NCBI RefSeq assembly: GCF_001691415.1
Contig: NZ_LRRR01000003.1
Span: 186,001 to 250,000, forward strand
DNA length: 64,000 nt
Direction of reading: 5' to 3'
Source: Pararhodobacter sp. CCB-MM2
GTDB taxonomy: Bacteria > Pseudomonadota > Alphaproteobacteria > Rhodobacterales > Rhodobacteraceae
Below, piece by piece: positions 40,875 through 52,191 of the stretch. The notes below the pieces were generated by a model. It ran no database searches and was not told the origin of the DNA. It worked only from the letters and a program-made list of their open reading frames with translations. Numbering within the stretch: the first letter of the stretch is position 1; each line of letters opens with the position of its first letter. The position numbers and the translations under genes were made by a program.

Positions 40875-43325
40875 ATGTCCTCCCTTCCCCAACAGGCCCG
40901 CGTCGTCATCATCGGCGGCGGCATCTCGGGGTGCTCGGTCGCCTATCACCTCGCGGCCCTTGGCTGGCGCGACATCGTGCTCTTGGAGCGCAAGCAGCTG
41001 ACCTCAGGCACGACATGGCATGCGGCGGGGCTGATCGGTCAACTTCGTGCCTCGCAGAACATGACGCGGCTGGCGAAGTATTCCGCCGATCTCTACCGCA
41101 AGCTTGAATCCGAGACGGGCCTTGCCACCGGCTTCCGGCAATGCGGCTCGATGACCGTCGCGCTGACCAAGGAACGGCGCGAGGAGATCCTGCGGCAGGC
41201 GAGCCTTGCGCGCGCCTTCGGCGTCGAGGTGAACGCACTGACGCCCTCCGAGGTGAAGGCGCTCTATCCGCATCTGGAGCCGCGCGACGTGGTGGCGGGC
41301 GTGCATCTGCCGGGCGACGGGCAGGCCGATCCGGCCAATATCGCGCTGGCTCTGGCCAAGGGCGCCCGCGCGCGCGGGGCGCAGATCGTCGAGCAGGTGA
41401 AGGTCACGCGCGTCACGCAGGCCGAGGGCCGCGTCACCGGCGTCGATTGGGAGAGCGGCGGCGAGACCGGGCATATCGCTGCGGACCTGGTGGTCAATTG
41501 CGGTGGCATGTGGGGGCGCGATCTGGCGGCGCGGAACGGCGTGACCCTGCCGCTGCATGCCTGCGAGCATTTCTACATCGTCACCGAGGCGATCCCGGAA
41601 CTGACCCAGCTGCCGGTGCTGCGCGTGCCGGACGAATGCGCCTATTACAAGGAAGACGCGGGGAAAATCCTGCTCGGCGCCTTCGAGCCCGTGGCCAAGC
41701 CCTGGGGCATGGACGGCATCCGCGAGGATTTCTGCTTCGACCAGTTGCCCGAGGATTTCGCCCATTTCGAGCCGATCCTCGAACAGGCGCTGGCGCGAAT
41801 GCCGATGCTGGGCAAGGTCGGAATCCATACCTTCTTCAACGGCCCGGAAAGCTTCACCCCCGACGACCGCTATTACCTCGGCGAGGCGCCCGAGCTGCGC
41901 GGGTATTGGGTCGCGGCCGGGTATAATTCGATCGGCATCGTCTCCTCGGGCGGGGCGGGCATGGCGCTGGCGCAATGGATGAACGACGGCGAGCCGCCCT
42001 TCGATCTGTGGGACGTCGACATTCGCCGCGCCCAGCCGTTCCAGAAGAACCGCCGCTACCTGAAAGAGCGCGTGACCGAGACGCTGGGCCTGCTCTATGC
42101 CGACCATTTCCCCTATCGCCAGATGGCCACCGCGCGCGGTGTCCGGCGTTCGCCCCTGCACGAGGCGCTGAAGGCCCGCGGCGCGGTCTTCGGCGAGGTC
42201 GCGGGATGGGAGCGCGCGAACTGGTTCGCCAATCCCGGGCAGGAGCGCGAGTATCGCTATTCCTGGCAGCGGCAGAACTGGTTCGACAACCAGCGCGCCG
42301 AGCATATGGCCCTGCGCGAGGGCGTGGGCCTTCTCGACATGACCTCGTTCGGCAAGATCCGGGTCGAGGGTCGGGACGCCCTGCCCTTCCTGCAACGCCT
42401 TTGTGCCAATGACATGGACGTGCCCGAAGGCCGCATCGTCTACACCCAGATGCTGAACGCGAAGGGCGGGATCGAGAGCGACCTGACCGTCACGCGCCTC
42501 ACCGAGACCGCCTTCCTGCTGGTCGTCCCCGGCGCGACGCTGCAGCGCGACCTGGCCTGGCTGCGGCGGCATCTGGGCGAGGCCTTTGCCGTTATCACCG
42601 ATGTGACCGCGGGCGAGGCGGTGATCCCGGTAATGGGCCCCCGCTCGCGCGAGTTGCTGTCACTTGTCTCGCCCGCCGATCTGTCGAATGAGGCCCATCC
42701 CTTCGGCACCGCGCGCGAGATCGAGATCGGCATGGGTCTCGCCCGTGCGCATCGGGTGTCCTATGTCGGGGAACTGGGCTGGGAGCTGTATGTCTCGACC
42801 GATCAGGCCGCGCATGTGTTCGAGACGCTGCTTGAGGCGGGCGAGTCGATGGGGCTGAAACTCTGCGGCTTGCACGCGATGGACAGCTGCCGGATCGAGA
42901 AGGCCTATCGCCATTTCGGCCACGACATCACCGATGAGGATCATGTGCTGGAGGCCGGCCTCGGCTTCGCGGTGCGGACGGGCAAGGGCGATTTCCTCGG
43001 CCGCGAGGCGGTGCTGCGCAAGCGCGATGAGGGGCTGAGCCGGCGTCTGGTGCAGTTCCGACTGACTGATCCGCAACCGCTGCTCTTCCACAACGAGCCG
43101 ATCCTGCGGGACGGCAAGATCGTCGGCCAGCTGTCCTCGGGGAATTACGGCCATGCGCTCGGCGGCGCCATCGGCATGGGTTATGTGCCCTGCCTTGAGG
43201 CCGGCGAAGCGCCCGAGGCGATGATGGCCTCGCGCTATCAGATCGAGATCGCCGGCCAAGTCGTCGACGCCGAAGCGAGCCTCACGCCGATGTACGATCC
43301 GCGGTCCAGCAGAATGCGCGCCTGA
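40875..43325 (+). CDS. FAD oxidoreductase with GcvT domain (dimethylglycine/sarcosine dehydrogenase-like)
   Basis: 816 residues in three parts: FAD-binding DAO domain (VVIIGGGISGCSVAYHLAAL and LTSGTTWHAAGLIGQ, whose His is the covalent FAD site in dimethylglycine dehydrogenase), an FAO-M linker (about 385-435), and a GcvT folate domain (about 440-720, with VSYVGELGWELYV) plus the GCV_T C-terminal barrel. Such enzymes demethylate dimethylglycine, sarcosine or related methylamines and hand the one-carbon unit to tetrahydrofolate. ATG at 40875 is preferred; an in-frame ATG at 40836 adds 13 residues without homology. Confidence 0.92.
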   Translation: MSSLPQQARVVIIGGGISGCSVAYHLAALGWRDIVLLERKQLTSGTTWHAAGLIGQLRASQNMTRLAKYSADLYRKLESETGLATGFRQCGSMTVALTKERREEILRQASLARAFGVEVNALTPSEVKALYPHLEPRDVVAGVHLPGDGQADPANIALALAKGARARGAQIVEQVKVTRVTQAEGRVTGVDWESGGETGHIAADLVVNCGGMWGRDLAARNGVTLPLHACEHFYIVTEAIPELTQLPVLRVPDECAYYKEDAGKILLGAFEPVAKPWGMDGIREDFCFDQLPEDFAHFEPILEQALARMPMLGKVGIHTFFNGPESFTPDDRYYLGEAPELRGYWVAAGYNSIGIVSSGGAGMALAQWMNDGEPPFDLWDVDIRRAQPFQKNRRYLKERVTETLGLLYADHFPYRQMATARGVRRSPLHEALKARGAVFGEVAGWERANWFANPGQEREYRYSWQRQNWFDNQRAEHMALREGVGLLDMTSFGKIRVEGRDALPFLQRLCANDMDVPEGRIVYTQMLNAKGGIESDLTVTRLTETAFLLVVPGATLQRDLAWLRRHLGEAFAVITDVTAGEAVIPVMGPRSRELLSLVSPADLSNEAHPFGTAREIEIGMGLARAHRVSYVGELGWELYVSTDQAAHVFETLLEAGESMGLKLCGLHAMDSCRIEKAYRHFGHDITDEDHVLEAGLGFAVRTGKGDFLGREAVLRKRDEGLSRRLVQFRLTDPQPLLFHNEPILRDGKIVGQLSSGNYGHALGGAIGMGYVPCLEAGEAPEAMMASRYQIEIAGQVVDAEASLTPMYDPRSSRMRA

Positions 43326-43426
43326 ATCGAGCCGACGCCAAGGAGGAAGCCCGGGACAGTCTCCTGTTCGGCGCGGACGGCACCATCGGTCGCGCGGTTC
43401 ACGCTGCAGTACTGCCCCGGCACTAG

Positions 43427-43711
43427 GTTGTTCGAGTCGGTCGGACGTCGGGAGATCTGCGCGCGGATCTTGCCGACAGCGCATTCTTAAAATCTCTGTT
43501 CGAAGCCGTGGGCGAGTTTGATGCGCTCATCTGCACGGCAGGCGCCGGTGCCTTTGCCCCGCTCTCGCGCTTCACCGAAGCGGAGTACGAGACCGGCCTG
43601 CGCAGTAAGCTGATGGGACAGGTCAATCTGGTGACCTACGGCCGGTCGCGTCTACCGAATGGGATGGTCGCGCGACCAGTGATCTGGCCGCGCGCAGGTC
43701 TCAATCCATGA
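43427..43711 (+). pseudogene. Fragment of a short-chain dehydrogenase gene
   Basis: From 43427 the frame reads VVRVGRTSGDLRADLADSAF, LKSLFEAVGEFDALICTAGA and GAFAPLSRFTEAEYETGLRS KLMGQVNLVTYGR, which corresponds to about residues 25-105 of small SDR proteins. The N-terminal cofactor loop is absent, a stop precedes the frame, and the catalytic Ser-Tyr-Lys part is missing because the frame runs into unrelated sequence at the end of the convergent aldolase gene. It is a remnant truncated at both ends. Confidence 0.65.
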
Positions 43712-44573
43712 GGGGAGCCATCGCGGCCCGCAGTGCGACGGCATCCGCAGCGCCGAGGTCGCGCAGCGGGCGGCGGACATGGCCGCTGCCGAAGCCGCGC
43801 AGATGCGCCGCATGCAGGACGGCGGGGGCATAGGCGTTGCGCCAGATATAAAGCTGCGACGGCAGGATCCGCTGCCACAGATCCCGCGCTGCCGCGTAAT
43901 CACCCGCGGCCACCAGCGCGTGCAACGCGACCGCCTCGCGCGGCATGAAGTTCGCACCGCCCCAGATCAGCCCCTTCACACCGGCCATCAGCGCCGGGAA
44001 GGTCAGGGTGTCGCAGCCGTTCAAGACGCCGATATCCAGCTGCAGATATTCCTGCAGCGTGGTGAAATCGCCGCCGCTGTCCTTGATGTAGCGATAATTC
44101 CGCAGCCCGCTCAGTCGCTTGAGCAGGGGCACCGAGACGGTGATGCCGGTCGCCTGCGGGATGTTGTAGCCGACGATATCGATGCCGATCGCGGCATCGA
44201 TGCTCTGGTAGAAGTCAAACAGCCCGTCCTCGTCGCCCGGCCCCTCCAGATAGGGCGGCAGGATCATCAGCGCATCCGCCCCAGCCTTCTCGGCATGGCG
44301 CGAACGGCGCAGGACCTCGTCCATGTTCAGGGCCGAGGTCTGGCAGATCACATGGGCCCGCCCGGCGATCTGCCGGATCCCGGCCTCGTAAAGCGCGTTG
44401 CATTCGGCCTCGGTCAGATAGGGATGCTGTCCCGTCCCCGAACCCAGCACCAGACCCTGGACGCCGGCGGCGACATAGGCCTCGATCAGCTGTTCCAGAA
44501 GCGCGAAATCAATGGCCCCGTCCGCGTCGAACGGGGTCTGCATGGCAAGGTTGACGCCGCTCAGATCGGCCAT
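43701..44573 (-). CDS. DHDPS/N-acetylneuraminate lyase-family protein
   Basis: 290 residues, TIM-barrel class I aldolase family. The Schiff-base lysine is Lys164 in RYIKDSGGD and the catalytic Tyr136 in GYNIPQ; LVLGSGTGQHPYLTEAE replaces the usual GTTGE loop (GTGQ). Members make or split 2-oxo acids such as dihydrodipicolinate, sialic acid or hydroxyproline derivatives. It lies 21 bases downstream of an amine oxidase-type flavoprotein on the same strand, so an amino-acid breakdown role is more likely than lysine synthesis. Confidence 0.88.
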   Translation of the reverse strand: MADLSGVNLAMQTPFDADGAIDFALLEQLIEAYVAAGVQGLVLGSGTGQHPYLTEAECNALYEAGIRQIAGRAHVICQTSALNMDEVLRRSRHAEKAGADALMILPPYLEGPGDEDGLFDFYQSIDAAIGIDIVGYNIPQATGITVSVPLLKRLSGLRNYRYIKDSGGDFTTLQEYLQLDIGVLNGCDTLTFPALMAGVKGLIWGGANFMPREAVALHALVAAGDYAAARDLWQRILPSQLYIWRNAYAPAVLHAAHLRGFGSGHVRRPLRDLGAADAVALRAAMAPLMD

Positions 44574-44594
44574 GGTCGTGGTCTCCTTATGAAA

Positions 44595-45947
44595 TCAGAC
44601 TTCCTGCCCGGCCCGCCGAAAGCGCCAGCCGGTCACGAGGTTCACCCCGGTCTGGGTGATCAGGCGGGGATAGGCCCGCGTGGGTTTCGGGCGACGGTTC
44701 AGGATGTCGATCGTCGCCGAGGTCCGGCCCAGCGACAGCTCCGCCACCGCCTTGCCGAAGGCCGCCCCGCGCGAGACCCCTGTGCCGTTGCAATAGGCCG
44801 CGCCGTAGATGTTGGGGCCCAACTCGCCGAACACCATGCCGCCGTTCTGCGACAGGGTCAGAAGCCCGCCCCAGATGCTTTCGAACCCGATCGCGGACAG
44901 GCCGGGCCAGCGCCGGTCGAACGAGACCTGCTGCTGACGCGCGGCACGTTCGACCTCGGGCTTCGTCACGCGGAAGTCGCGGGCATAGGCATAGACATTG
45001 CGCAGAAGCAGGCGGTTGTCCCGGGTCTTGCGCACCGTGGTACCGAAGCTGTTGGCGGGGATCAGGCCGAAGGCCTCGGCCTCGCCGGTCTGTGCCAGCT
45101 CCGAAGGCAAGAGGCGCCGGGTCATGCTGGCGAAGGTATAGACCGGGATCGCGCTGCCGCCGAAGAAGCCGAAACTCTGCAGATAGCCCGAGGCACAGAG
45201 GATCACCTTGCGCGCCCGGATCTCGCCGCCCGTCGTCCGGAACACATGGCCGGCCGGGTCGAAGCGCGCCGCGGTCACGGCCGTGTTCTCATGGATCGTG
45301 ACGTTGTCGGGCAGGACGCGTGCGAGGTTCTTCAGATACTTCGCCGGTTGGATCAGGATCGTGCCCGGATGATGCAGCGCGCGCTTATAGTGGCGGCTGC
45401 CGGTCATTGCCTGCATCTCGTCGGCCTCGACCCAGCGATAGCCTTGGCCCATCGCATCGAGCGCCTTGGAAAAGGCCACGAGGTCTTCGATGCCATGGTC
45501 GGTCGCGGCGCTGTGGTATTTGCCCTGCGGGTCCCAGTCGCATTCGACGCCCAGCTCCTCGACCGCCGAGCGCAGATAGGCGTTGCCTTCGAGATTGACG
45601 TGCAGCTCCTCGCGGTTGCCCTGCATGTCCTCGACGAAGTCATGCTTGCGCGGGTTATGTGCGAGGTCGATGGCGAACCCCATGCAGCGCCCCGAGGCAT
45701 TGTTGCCGATCCGCCCGGCATCGACGAGGATCACGCGTTCCTGCGGCGCCAGCTCGGCGTAACGCCGCGCGGCGTGCAGCCCCATCCACCCCGCGCCGAT
45801 CACCAGCACATCGCATTGGGACGTGCTGTGGTGCGGCGTCAGAGGCAGGTCGGGCCCTGAGGTCAGGTACCAGCCGGACTCCGTGGCGTCGGCAATTGGC
45901 CGGGCGATGGGCAGAAACGTCGGATCAGAGGGGTGGCGCGCGGTCAC
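44595..45947 (-). CDS. FAD-dependent amine/amino-acid oxidoreductase (PuuB-like)
   Basis: 450 residues of the DAO superfamily. A leader of about 45 residues precedes CDVLVIGAGWMGLHAARRYA; RIGNNASGRCMGFAIDL is typical of gamma-glutamylputrescine oxidase-like proteins, and the C-terminus has YGAAYCNGTGVSRGAAFGKA. It likely oxidises a secondary amine or N-substituted amino acid. Same operon as the aldolase-family gene. The gap upstream (45948-46307) contains an inverted repeat that may be its operator. Confidence 0.87.
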   Translation of the reverse strand: MTARHPSDPTFLPIARPIADATESGWYLTSGPDLPLTPHHSTSQCDVLVIGAGWMGLHAARRYAELAPQERVILVDAGRIGNNASGRCMGFAIDLAHNPRKHDFVEDMQGNREELHVNLEGNAYLRSAVEELGVECDWDPQGKYHSAATDHGIEDLVAFSKALDAMGQGYRWVEADEMQAMTGSRHYKRALHHPGTILIQPAKYLKNLARVLPDNVTIHENTAVTAARFDPAGHVFRTTGGEIRARKVILCASGYLQSFGFFGGSAIPVYTFASMTRRLLPSELAQTGEAEAFGLIPANSFGTTVRKTRDNRLLLRNVYAYARDFRVTKPEVERAARQQQVSFDRRWPGLSAIGFESIWGGLLTLSQNGGMVFGELGPNIYGAAYCNGTGVSRGAAFGKAVAELSLGRTSATIDILNRRPKPTRAYPRLITQTGVNLVTGWRFRRAGQEV

Positions 45948-46040
45948 GTCGGTCTCTCAGGTTGAAGCGGATGGCAACGGGCAAGCGTTCGCATCCGTCG
46001 CCAAATAACCACGCGAACCCACCTGGAAACAGCTTGGAAA

Positions 46041-46077
46041 ACCTGACTGAATTATAGACTGTATCTATGAGTCAGGT
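46041..46077. promoter_or_regulatory. Inverted repeat upstream of the amine oxidoreductase gene
   Basis: ACCTGACT (46041-46048), 21 AT-rich bases, AGTCAGGT (46070-46077): perfect 8-bp arms 94 bases upstream of the start at 45947. Could be an operator or a hairpin. The rest of the 360-base gap 45948-46307 shows only a short plus-strand frame (46160-46357) of unknown origin with protein-like stretch RTLPTRAVLVALVLRHFNAF. Confidence 0.4.
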
Positions 46078-46307
46078 CACTGACCTTGGGCCAGAAGATG
46101 GCTCGAGAGAAGCGCTGAGCCTTCGACAGACGGGACACTGACTCGACCAAGCTCGATCGTTGACCAAGCGGTGCCAGCCAGTGGGCGCAAAGGCGCACGA
46201 CATCACGCGAACCCTGCCTACGAGGGCGGTTCTCGTCGCCCTCGTCCTGCGGCACTTCAACGCCTTTCCCCAAGTATTGCAGGCGCTTGACAGAATTACG
46301 CCCCAGC

Positions 46308-47006
46308 CTACCCTTCGTCGCTCAGCAGGAAATCCACCGCCGCTTCACAATGAATGAGGGTGGAATCGAACCCCGGAAGCGCCAGCTTGTCGGTTTCGAG
46401 GATCAGGCAGATCTCGGTGCAGCCGAAGATCACGCTATCCGCCCCTTCCGCTTTCGCGGTCTCGATCAACCCCTGCAGTGCGTCACGGGAGATATCAAGA
46501 ATCCTGCCGGCGCAGAGCTCGTCGAAGATGATGGCGTGGACCCTGGCCCGACCGGCTTCATCGGGCACCATCACCTCGATGCCGTGCAGCGCCATGCGCG
46601 CCGGATAGAAGCCATTCTCCATGGTGTAGCGGGTCGCGAGCAACAGCGGCCGGCGAAGGCCGGCGGCCTTCAGACGCTCGGCTGTGACATCGACGATGTG
46701 CAGGAAGGGCACCGAAAGCGCCGCTTCGACCTGCGGCGCGATCAGGTGCATGGTCACCGCGCACATGACGACGGCCTCTGCCCCCGCCGCTTCAAGCCTT
46801 GTGTCGACATCCGCCAGATAGGACCCTGCCCTGTCCCAGTCACCAGCCTTCTGCATGTCGACGATCTTCTGGAAATCGACCGAGTACAGCATCATCTCGG
46901 CAGAGTGCAGCGCGCCAAGGCGGGCCCGCACCGTTTCGTTTATGTGACGATAGTAGACCGCCGAGCCTTCAAAGCTCATGCCGCCGATCAAGCCGATCTT
47001 CTTCAT
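46308..47006 (-). CDS. Aspartate/glutamate racemase-family protein
   Basis: 232 residues. Two catalytic cysteines are present: Cys82 in VMCAVTMHLIA and Cys196 in IFGCTEICLIL. In typical aspartate racemases the first motif is C-x-N-T-M-H; here the Asn is Val (CAVTMH), so substrate choice may differ. N-terminus MKKIGLIGGMSFEGSAVYYR is standard. Start overlaps the stop of the upstream amidotransferase gene (ATGA), so the two are made together, suggesting a linked step on glutamate or aspartate derivatives. Confidence 0.88.
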   Translation of the reverse strand: MKKIGLIGGMSFEGSAVYYRHINETVRARLGALHSAEMMLYSVDFQKIVDMQKAGDWDRAGSYLADVDTRLEAAGAEAVVMCAVTMHLIAPQVEAALSVPFLHIVDVTAERLKAAGLRRPLLLATRYTMENGFYPARMALHGIEVMVPDEAGRARVHAIIFDELCAGRILDISRDALQGLIETAKAEGADSVIFGCTEICLILETDKLALPGFDSTLIHCEAAVDFLLSDEG

Positions 47007-47731
47007 TCCGATGCCTCGGGGTTGGCGCCCGCAACGAAACGGCGGAGCATCTGCAGGGGGAAGGGGGCCTCGGTCACTGAGGCTTGCAGGTTCTGCGGGT
47101 CACGCCCCTCGTCGCGCAGGACAGTCTCGCGGGAGGCGATGATCCCGCGCATGATGTCGGTGGTGAACTCGGGATGAAACTGGGTGGACAGCGCGTTGGG
47201 TCCGTAGCGCAGAACCTGATGCGGATCATGCGCCGACGCCGCCAGAACCACCGCCCCCGGCGGCGGGGTCAGCACCGTCTGCATATGGGTCAGCTGGGCG
47301 ACAAAGTCGGACCCGGCATCACCGAGCGCGGGATCGGCGCGTCCACTTGCAGTCAGAGTGATCTTCTGGCTGCCAATCTCGCGGCCATCGGGGTGGTAGC
47401 CGACAACGCCGCCGAGCGCATGCGCGATCAGCTGATGCCCGTAGCAGACGCCAAAGAGCGGCGCCTCGATCGCCATCGCATCGCGGATCCACGCGGCAAG
47501 GTTCTCGCTCCACGCGGCACGCTCGGTGACCATCGACCATGATCCGGTCAGGATGGTCGGAACGCGGACGTCGGGGGCCGGCGGCGTCTCGCCCTCGAAG
47601 GCTCGGACCACGGTCATGTGTCCGGGCGCCAAGCCCAGGGCCGCCGAAAACCAGGCGGGCAGATCTCCGTGCGCCGCGCGCAAGGCATCCGGTGGCGTGC
47701 CGGTCTGGATCAACAAGGGTTTCGTTTGCAT
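47003..47731 (-). CDS. Class I glutamine amidotransferase-like protein
   Basis: 242 residues. The catalytic triad is visible as Cys96 in FGVCYGHQLIAHALGG and the His-x-Glu in STQFHPEFTTDIM. Stand-alone proteins of this type resemble the GMP-synthase amidotransferase domain; several act as gamma-glutamyl hydrolases in polyamine breakdown (PuuD-like in a wide sense). It is coupled to the racemase gene and divergent from a LysR regulator with a palindrome in the shared region. The exact substrate is unknown. Confidence 0.87.
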   Translation of the reverse strand: MQTKPLLIQTGTPPDALRAAHGDLPAWFSAALGLAPGHMTVVRAFEGETPPAPDVRVPTILTGSWSMVTERAAWSENLAAWIRDAMAIEAPLFGVCYGHQLIAHALGGVVGYHPDGREIGSQKITLTASGRADPALGDAGSDFVAQLTHMQTVLTPPPGAVVLAASAHDPHQVLRYGPNALSTQFHPEFTTDIMRGIIASRETVLRDEGRDPQNLQASVTEAPFPLQMLRRFVAGANPEASE

Positions 47732-47797
47732 GGAGGCGCTTCCTCAATCGGGTTGACGGCCTCTTACGCTTGTCAGACTATCTATAGAAATGAACTA

Positions 47798-47817
47798 TTG
47801 AGAAGGTTCGTTCTCAA
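47798..47817. promoter_or_regulatory. Palindrome between the amidotransferase and LysR genes
   Basis: TTGAGAA (47798-47804), GGTTCG, TTCTCAA (47811-47817): a perfect 7-bp inverted repeat, with a third TTGAGAA at 47819-47825 overlapping the chosen LysR start. TCTATAGA lies just upstream. Likely LysR operator and autoregulation site. Confidence 0.5.
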
Positions 47818-47818
47818 A

Positions 47819-48697
47819 TTGAGAAGCCTTGACCTCGACTCCCTTAGAATCTTCCGTGCCGTGGTCGAAACAGGCGGCATCACTCCGGCTGCTGCGCAGC
47901 TGGGGCGCGTGCAATCCAACATCACCACGCGCATCCGCCAGTTGGAGGAGCGGCTTGGCACGAGCCTGTTCCGACGCGAGCGCAACCGATTGATCCTGTC
48001 CGAAGATGGCGCGCGCCTCCTGACCTATGCCGAGCGGCTCCTGTTGCTTGCGGATGAGGCGGAGCTCGCGATGAAACCCGGCGGGTTGCGCGGCACGTTG
48101 CGGATCGGCGCGCTGGAGAGCACGACGGCCGCGCGCCTGCCGCCGTTGCTGGCAGCCTTTCATGGCGCGTATCCCGATGTGCATGTGGACCTGGTGACGG
48201 GCGACACTGCGACGTTGCTTCAACGCGTTGCCCGATTCGAGCTGGAAGCCGCCTTCGTGTCAGAACCCTTCGACGCGGAGGGGTTCGAAACGCAGCCCGC
48301 GTTCTCGGAGAGGCTTGCGTTGATCGCGCCAAAGTCGATGCCGCCCCTGCGCGGACCTGAGGATCTGCGGGGACGCACCATGATCGCGTTCGAAACTGGC
48401 TGTTCCTATCGCCGGATCTTCGAGGCCTGGCTTGCGGAGGCTCAGGTCCAGCCTGCGCGGGTGATGGAGCTCGCGTCCTACCACGCGATCTTTGCCTGCG
48501 TGGTGGCTGGGGCGGGGATCGGCATCATGCCCCACGCGGTCATCGAATCCCTTCGGGCAGAGGATCAGGTGCAACTCAATGAGCTGCCCCCGACGTTCGG
48601 CCATGTGCAAACGCATCTGGTCTGGCGGTCGTTGCAACCGTCCGGACCGCTCAAGGCCCTGCAGACGATGCTCGCGTCCCGTCCTGGCGCAGCGTGA
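47819..48697 (+). CDS. LysR-family transcriptional regulator
   Basis: 292 residues: helix-turn-helix FRAVVETGGITPAAAQLGRV and QSNITTRIRQLEERLGTSLF, then a substrate-binding domain with LRIGALESTTAARLPPLLAA and VVAGAGIGIMPHAVIESL. TTG at 47819 (giving LRSLDLDSLRIF, the family N-terminus) is preferred; another TTG lies at 47798 within the palindrome. It is divergent from the amidotransferase-racemase pair and probably controls it. Confidence 0.88.
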   Translation: MRSLDLDSLRIFRAVVETGGITPAAAQLGRVQSNITTRIRQLEERLGTSLFRRERNRLILSEDGARLLTYAERLLLLADEAELAMKPGGLRGTLRIGALESTTAARLPPLLAAFHGAYPDVHVDLVTGDTATLLQRVARFELEAAFVSEPFDAEGFETQPAFSERLALIAPKSMPPLRGPEDLRGRTMIAFETGCSYRRIFEAWLAEAQVQPARVMELASYHAIFACVVAGAGIGIMPHAVIESLRAEDQVQLNELPPTFGHVQTHLVWRSLQPSGPLKALQTMLASRPGAA

Positions 48698-48909
48698 GTG
48701 CGTTCGTCGCCCGCGACTTCAAGACTGCTACCTGACCACGAAACGATCCGGCGCTGAGGCATCAAATGCCTTGGCGATGGCGAGTGGCGAGGCCGGAAGC
48801 ACGGTGTGCGAGGCCGTCGCCAATGGTGCAAGGTCCATCTGGCCATGGAAAGAAGACTGCCCGGCCGCCCGGGCGCGCAAAGAAACCCTGCGCGCCACGC
48901 GTCAGTGGA

Positions 48910-51366
<2,457 letters not shown>

Positions 51367-51376
51367 TTACCCCCCT

Positions 51377-51405
51377 CGGATAGCGGATTCCGGGGGTAAT
51401 GTCAC
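51377..51405 (-). promoter_or_regulatory. Putative gyrB promoter
   Basis: On the minus strand GTGACA (51405-51400), 17 bases, TATCCG (51382-51377), 28 bases before the ATG. The -10 and -35 are fair matches with ideal spacing. Confidence 0.4.
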
Positions 51406-51447
51406 GCTTCGGACACAAGATTTGGGGGGTTTCCGGGCCCTTCCGGC

Positions 51448-51837
51448 CTATCCCCGCGCAAGCAGCGCGATGGCCATCGGAATTCCGTCGTCGCCGCGCC
51501 ATTCGACCAGCAGGCTTCCGTCCTCGCCGATGCGCAGGAACAGCCCCAACCCGTCAATGCATTGGTCGTGGCCGGTCACTGTTTCTTCCCGGCCCGAGGC
51601 TGTCCAGAAGGCGAACGGGTCCGCGTCCGGCTGGAACACCCAGCGCGCGGTGCATTGGTATTCCGGGTAGAAGGCGACGCCGACCTCTGGCCCGAGGTTG
51701 ATGTCGATGCGCCAACTGGAAGTCCCGCGTTGGCGTCCCTCGCCGCTCCATTGCCCCTGATATTCGACCGGGATGGATTGGGCCTGCGCCATAAAGGGCA
51801 GGACGAGCAGGCCGAGGGCCAGGACGAGCGGGCGCAT
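51448..51837 (-). CDS. Small secreted protein of unknown function
   Basis: 129 residues with a signal peptide MRPLVLALGLLVLPFMAQAQ (cleavage after Ala-Gln-Ala, residue 19 or so). The mature part looks beta-rich: GQWSGEGRQRGTSSWRIDIN, CTARWVFQPDADPFAFW and two cysteines (YQCTAR and HDQCIDG) that could pair. Family not recognised. Start at 51837 rather than 51849 because it opens the signal peptide. It precedes gyrB on the same strand with a 99-base gap that holds the gyrB promoter. Confidence 0.72.
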   Translation of the reverse strand: MRPLVLALGLLVLPFMAQAQSIPVEYQGQWSGEGRQRGTSSWRIDINLGPEVGVAFYPEYQCTARWVFQPDADPFAFWTASGREETVTGHDQCIDGLGLFLRIGEDGSLLVEWRGDDGIPMAIALLARG

Positions 51838-51900
51838 GCGGGTCTCCAATCTGGAAAAGGCCCGTCGATGCTGCGCGGCGCCCGCCCTTGGGTCAAGCGT

Positions 51901-52191
51901 TCAGACGCGCCACAGCCGGACGGGGGCCTTGGGGGCGCGGGCAATCAGGCGCTTGGCCTCAAGGTCTAGCTGCACGCATTTCATCCACCAGCCGACCTTC
52001 TCACCGCCGGGGAACAGATCCTCGGGGAGATGCGCGACCATAGCTTTCTGGGCCTCGGCGGGCGTCATGCCGGGGGCCTCCGCTGGCAGGACCGCCATCA
52101 GGGCCGCGCGCGCGGCCTCGTATTTCGCGCGGTCGACGCGGGTAGTGCGGCCCGGGGAATTGACGTTCTCGACCTCGATCTTCTCGCTCAT
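51901..52191 (-). CDS. DUF6958-like protein
   Basis: 96 residues reading EKIEVENVNSPGRTTRVDRA, AEAQKAMVAHLPEDLFPGGE and KVGWWMKCVQLDLEAKRLIA to a basic C-terminus. I recognise the pattern of the DUF6958 family of small soluble proteins; no function is known. Its ATG overlaps the stop of the GFA-family gene, so it is the third gene of a TetR-GFA-DUF6958 operon. Confidence 0.72.
   Translation of the reverse strand: MSEKIEVENVNSPGRTTRVDRAKYEAARAALMAVLPAEAPGMTPAEAQKAMVAHLPEDLFPGGEKVGWWMKCVQLDLEAKRLIARAPKAPVRLWRV

Noticed and set aside
43238..43423. A short minus-strand frame after the dimethylglycine dehydrogenase-like gene
   Set aside because: It overlaps the 3' end of a firmly supported gene and shows no recognisable family pattern.
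48698..48909. A possible gene between the LysR regulator and gyrB
   Set aside because: No frame has a start with a ribosome site or a recognisable motif; only a small hairpin at 48757-48771 is visible.
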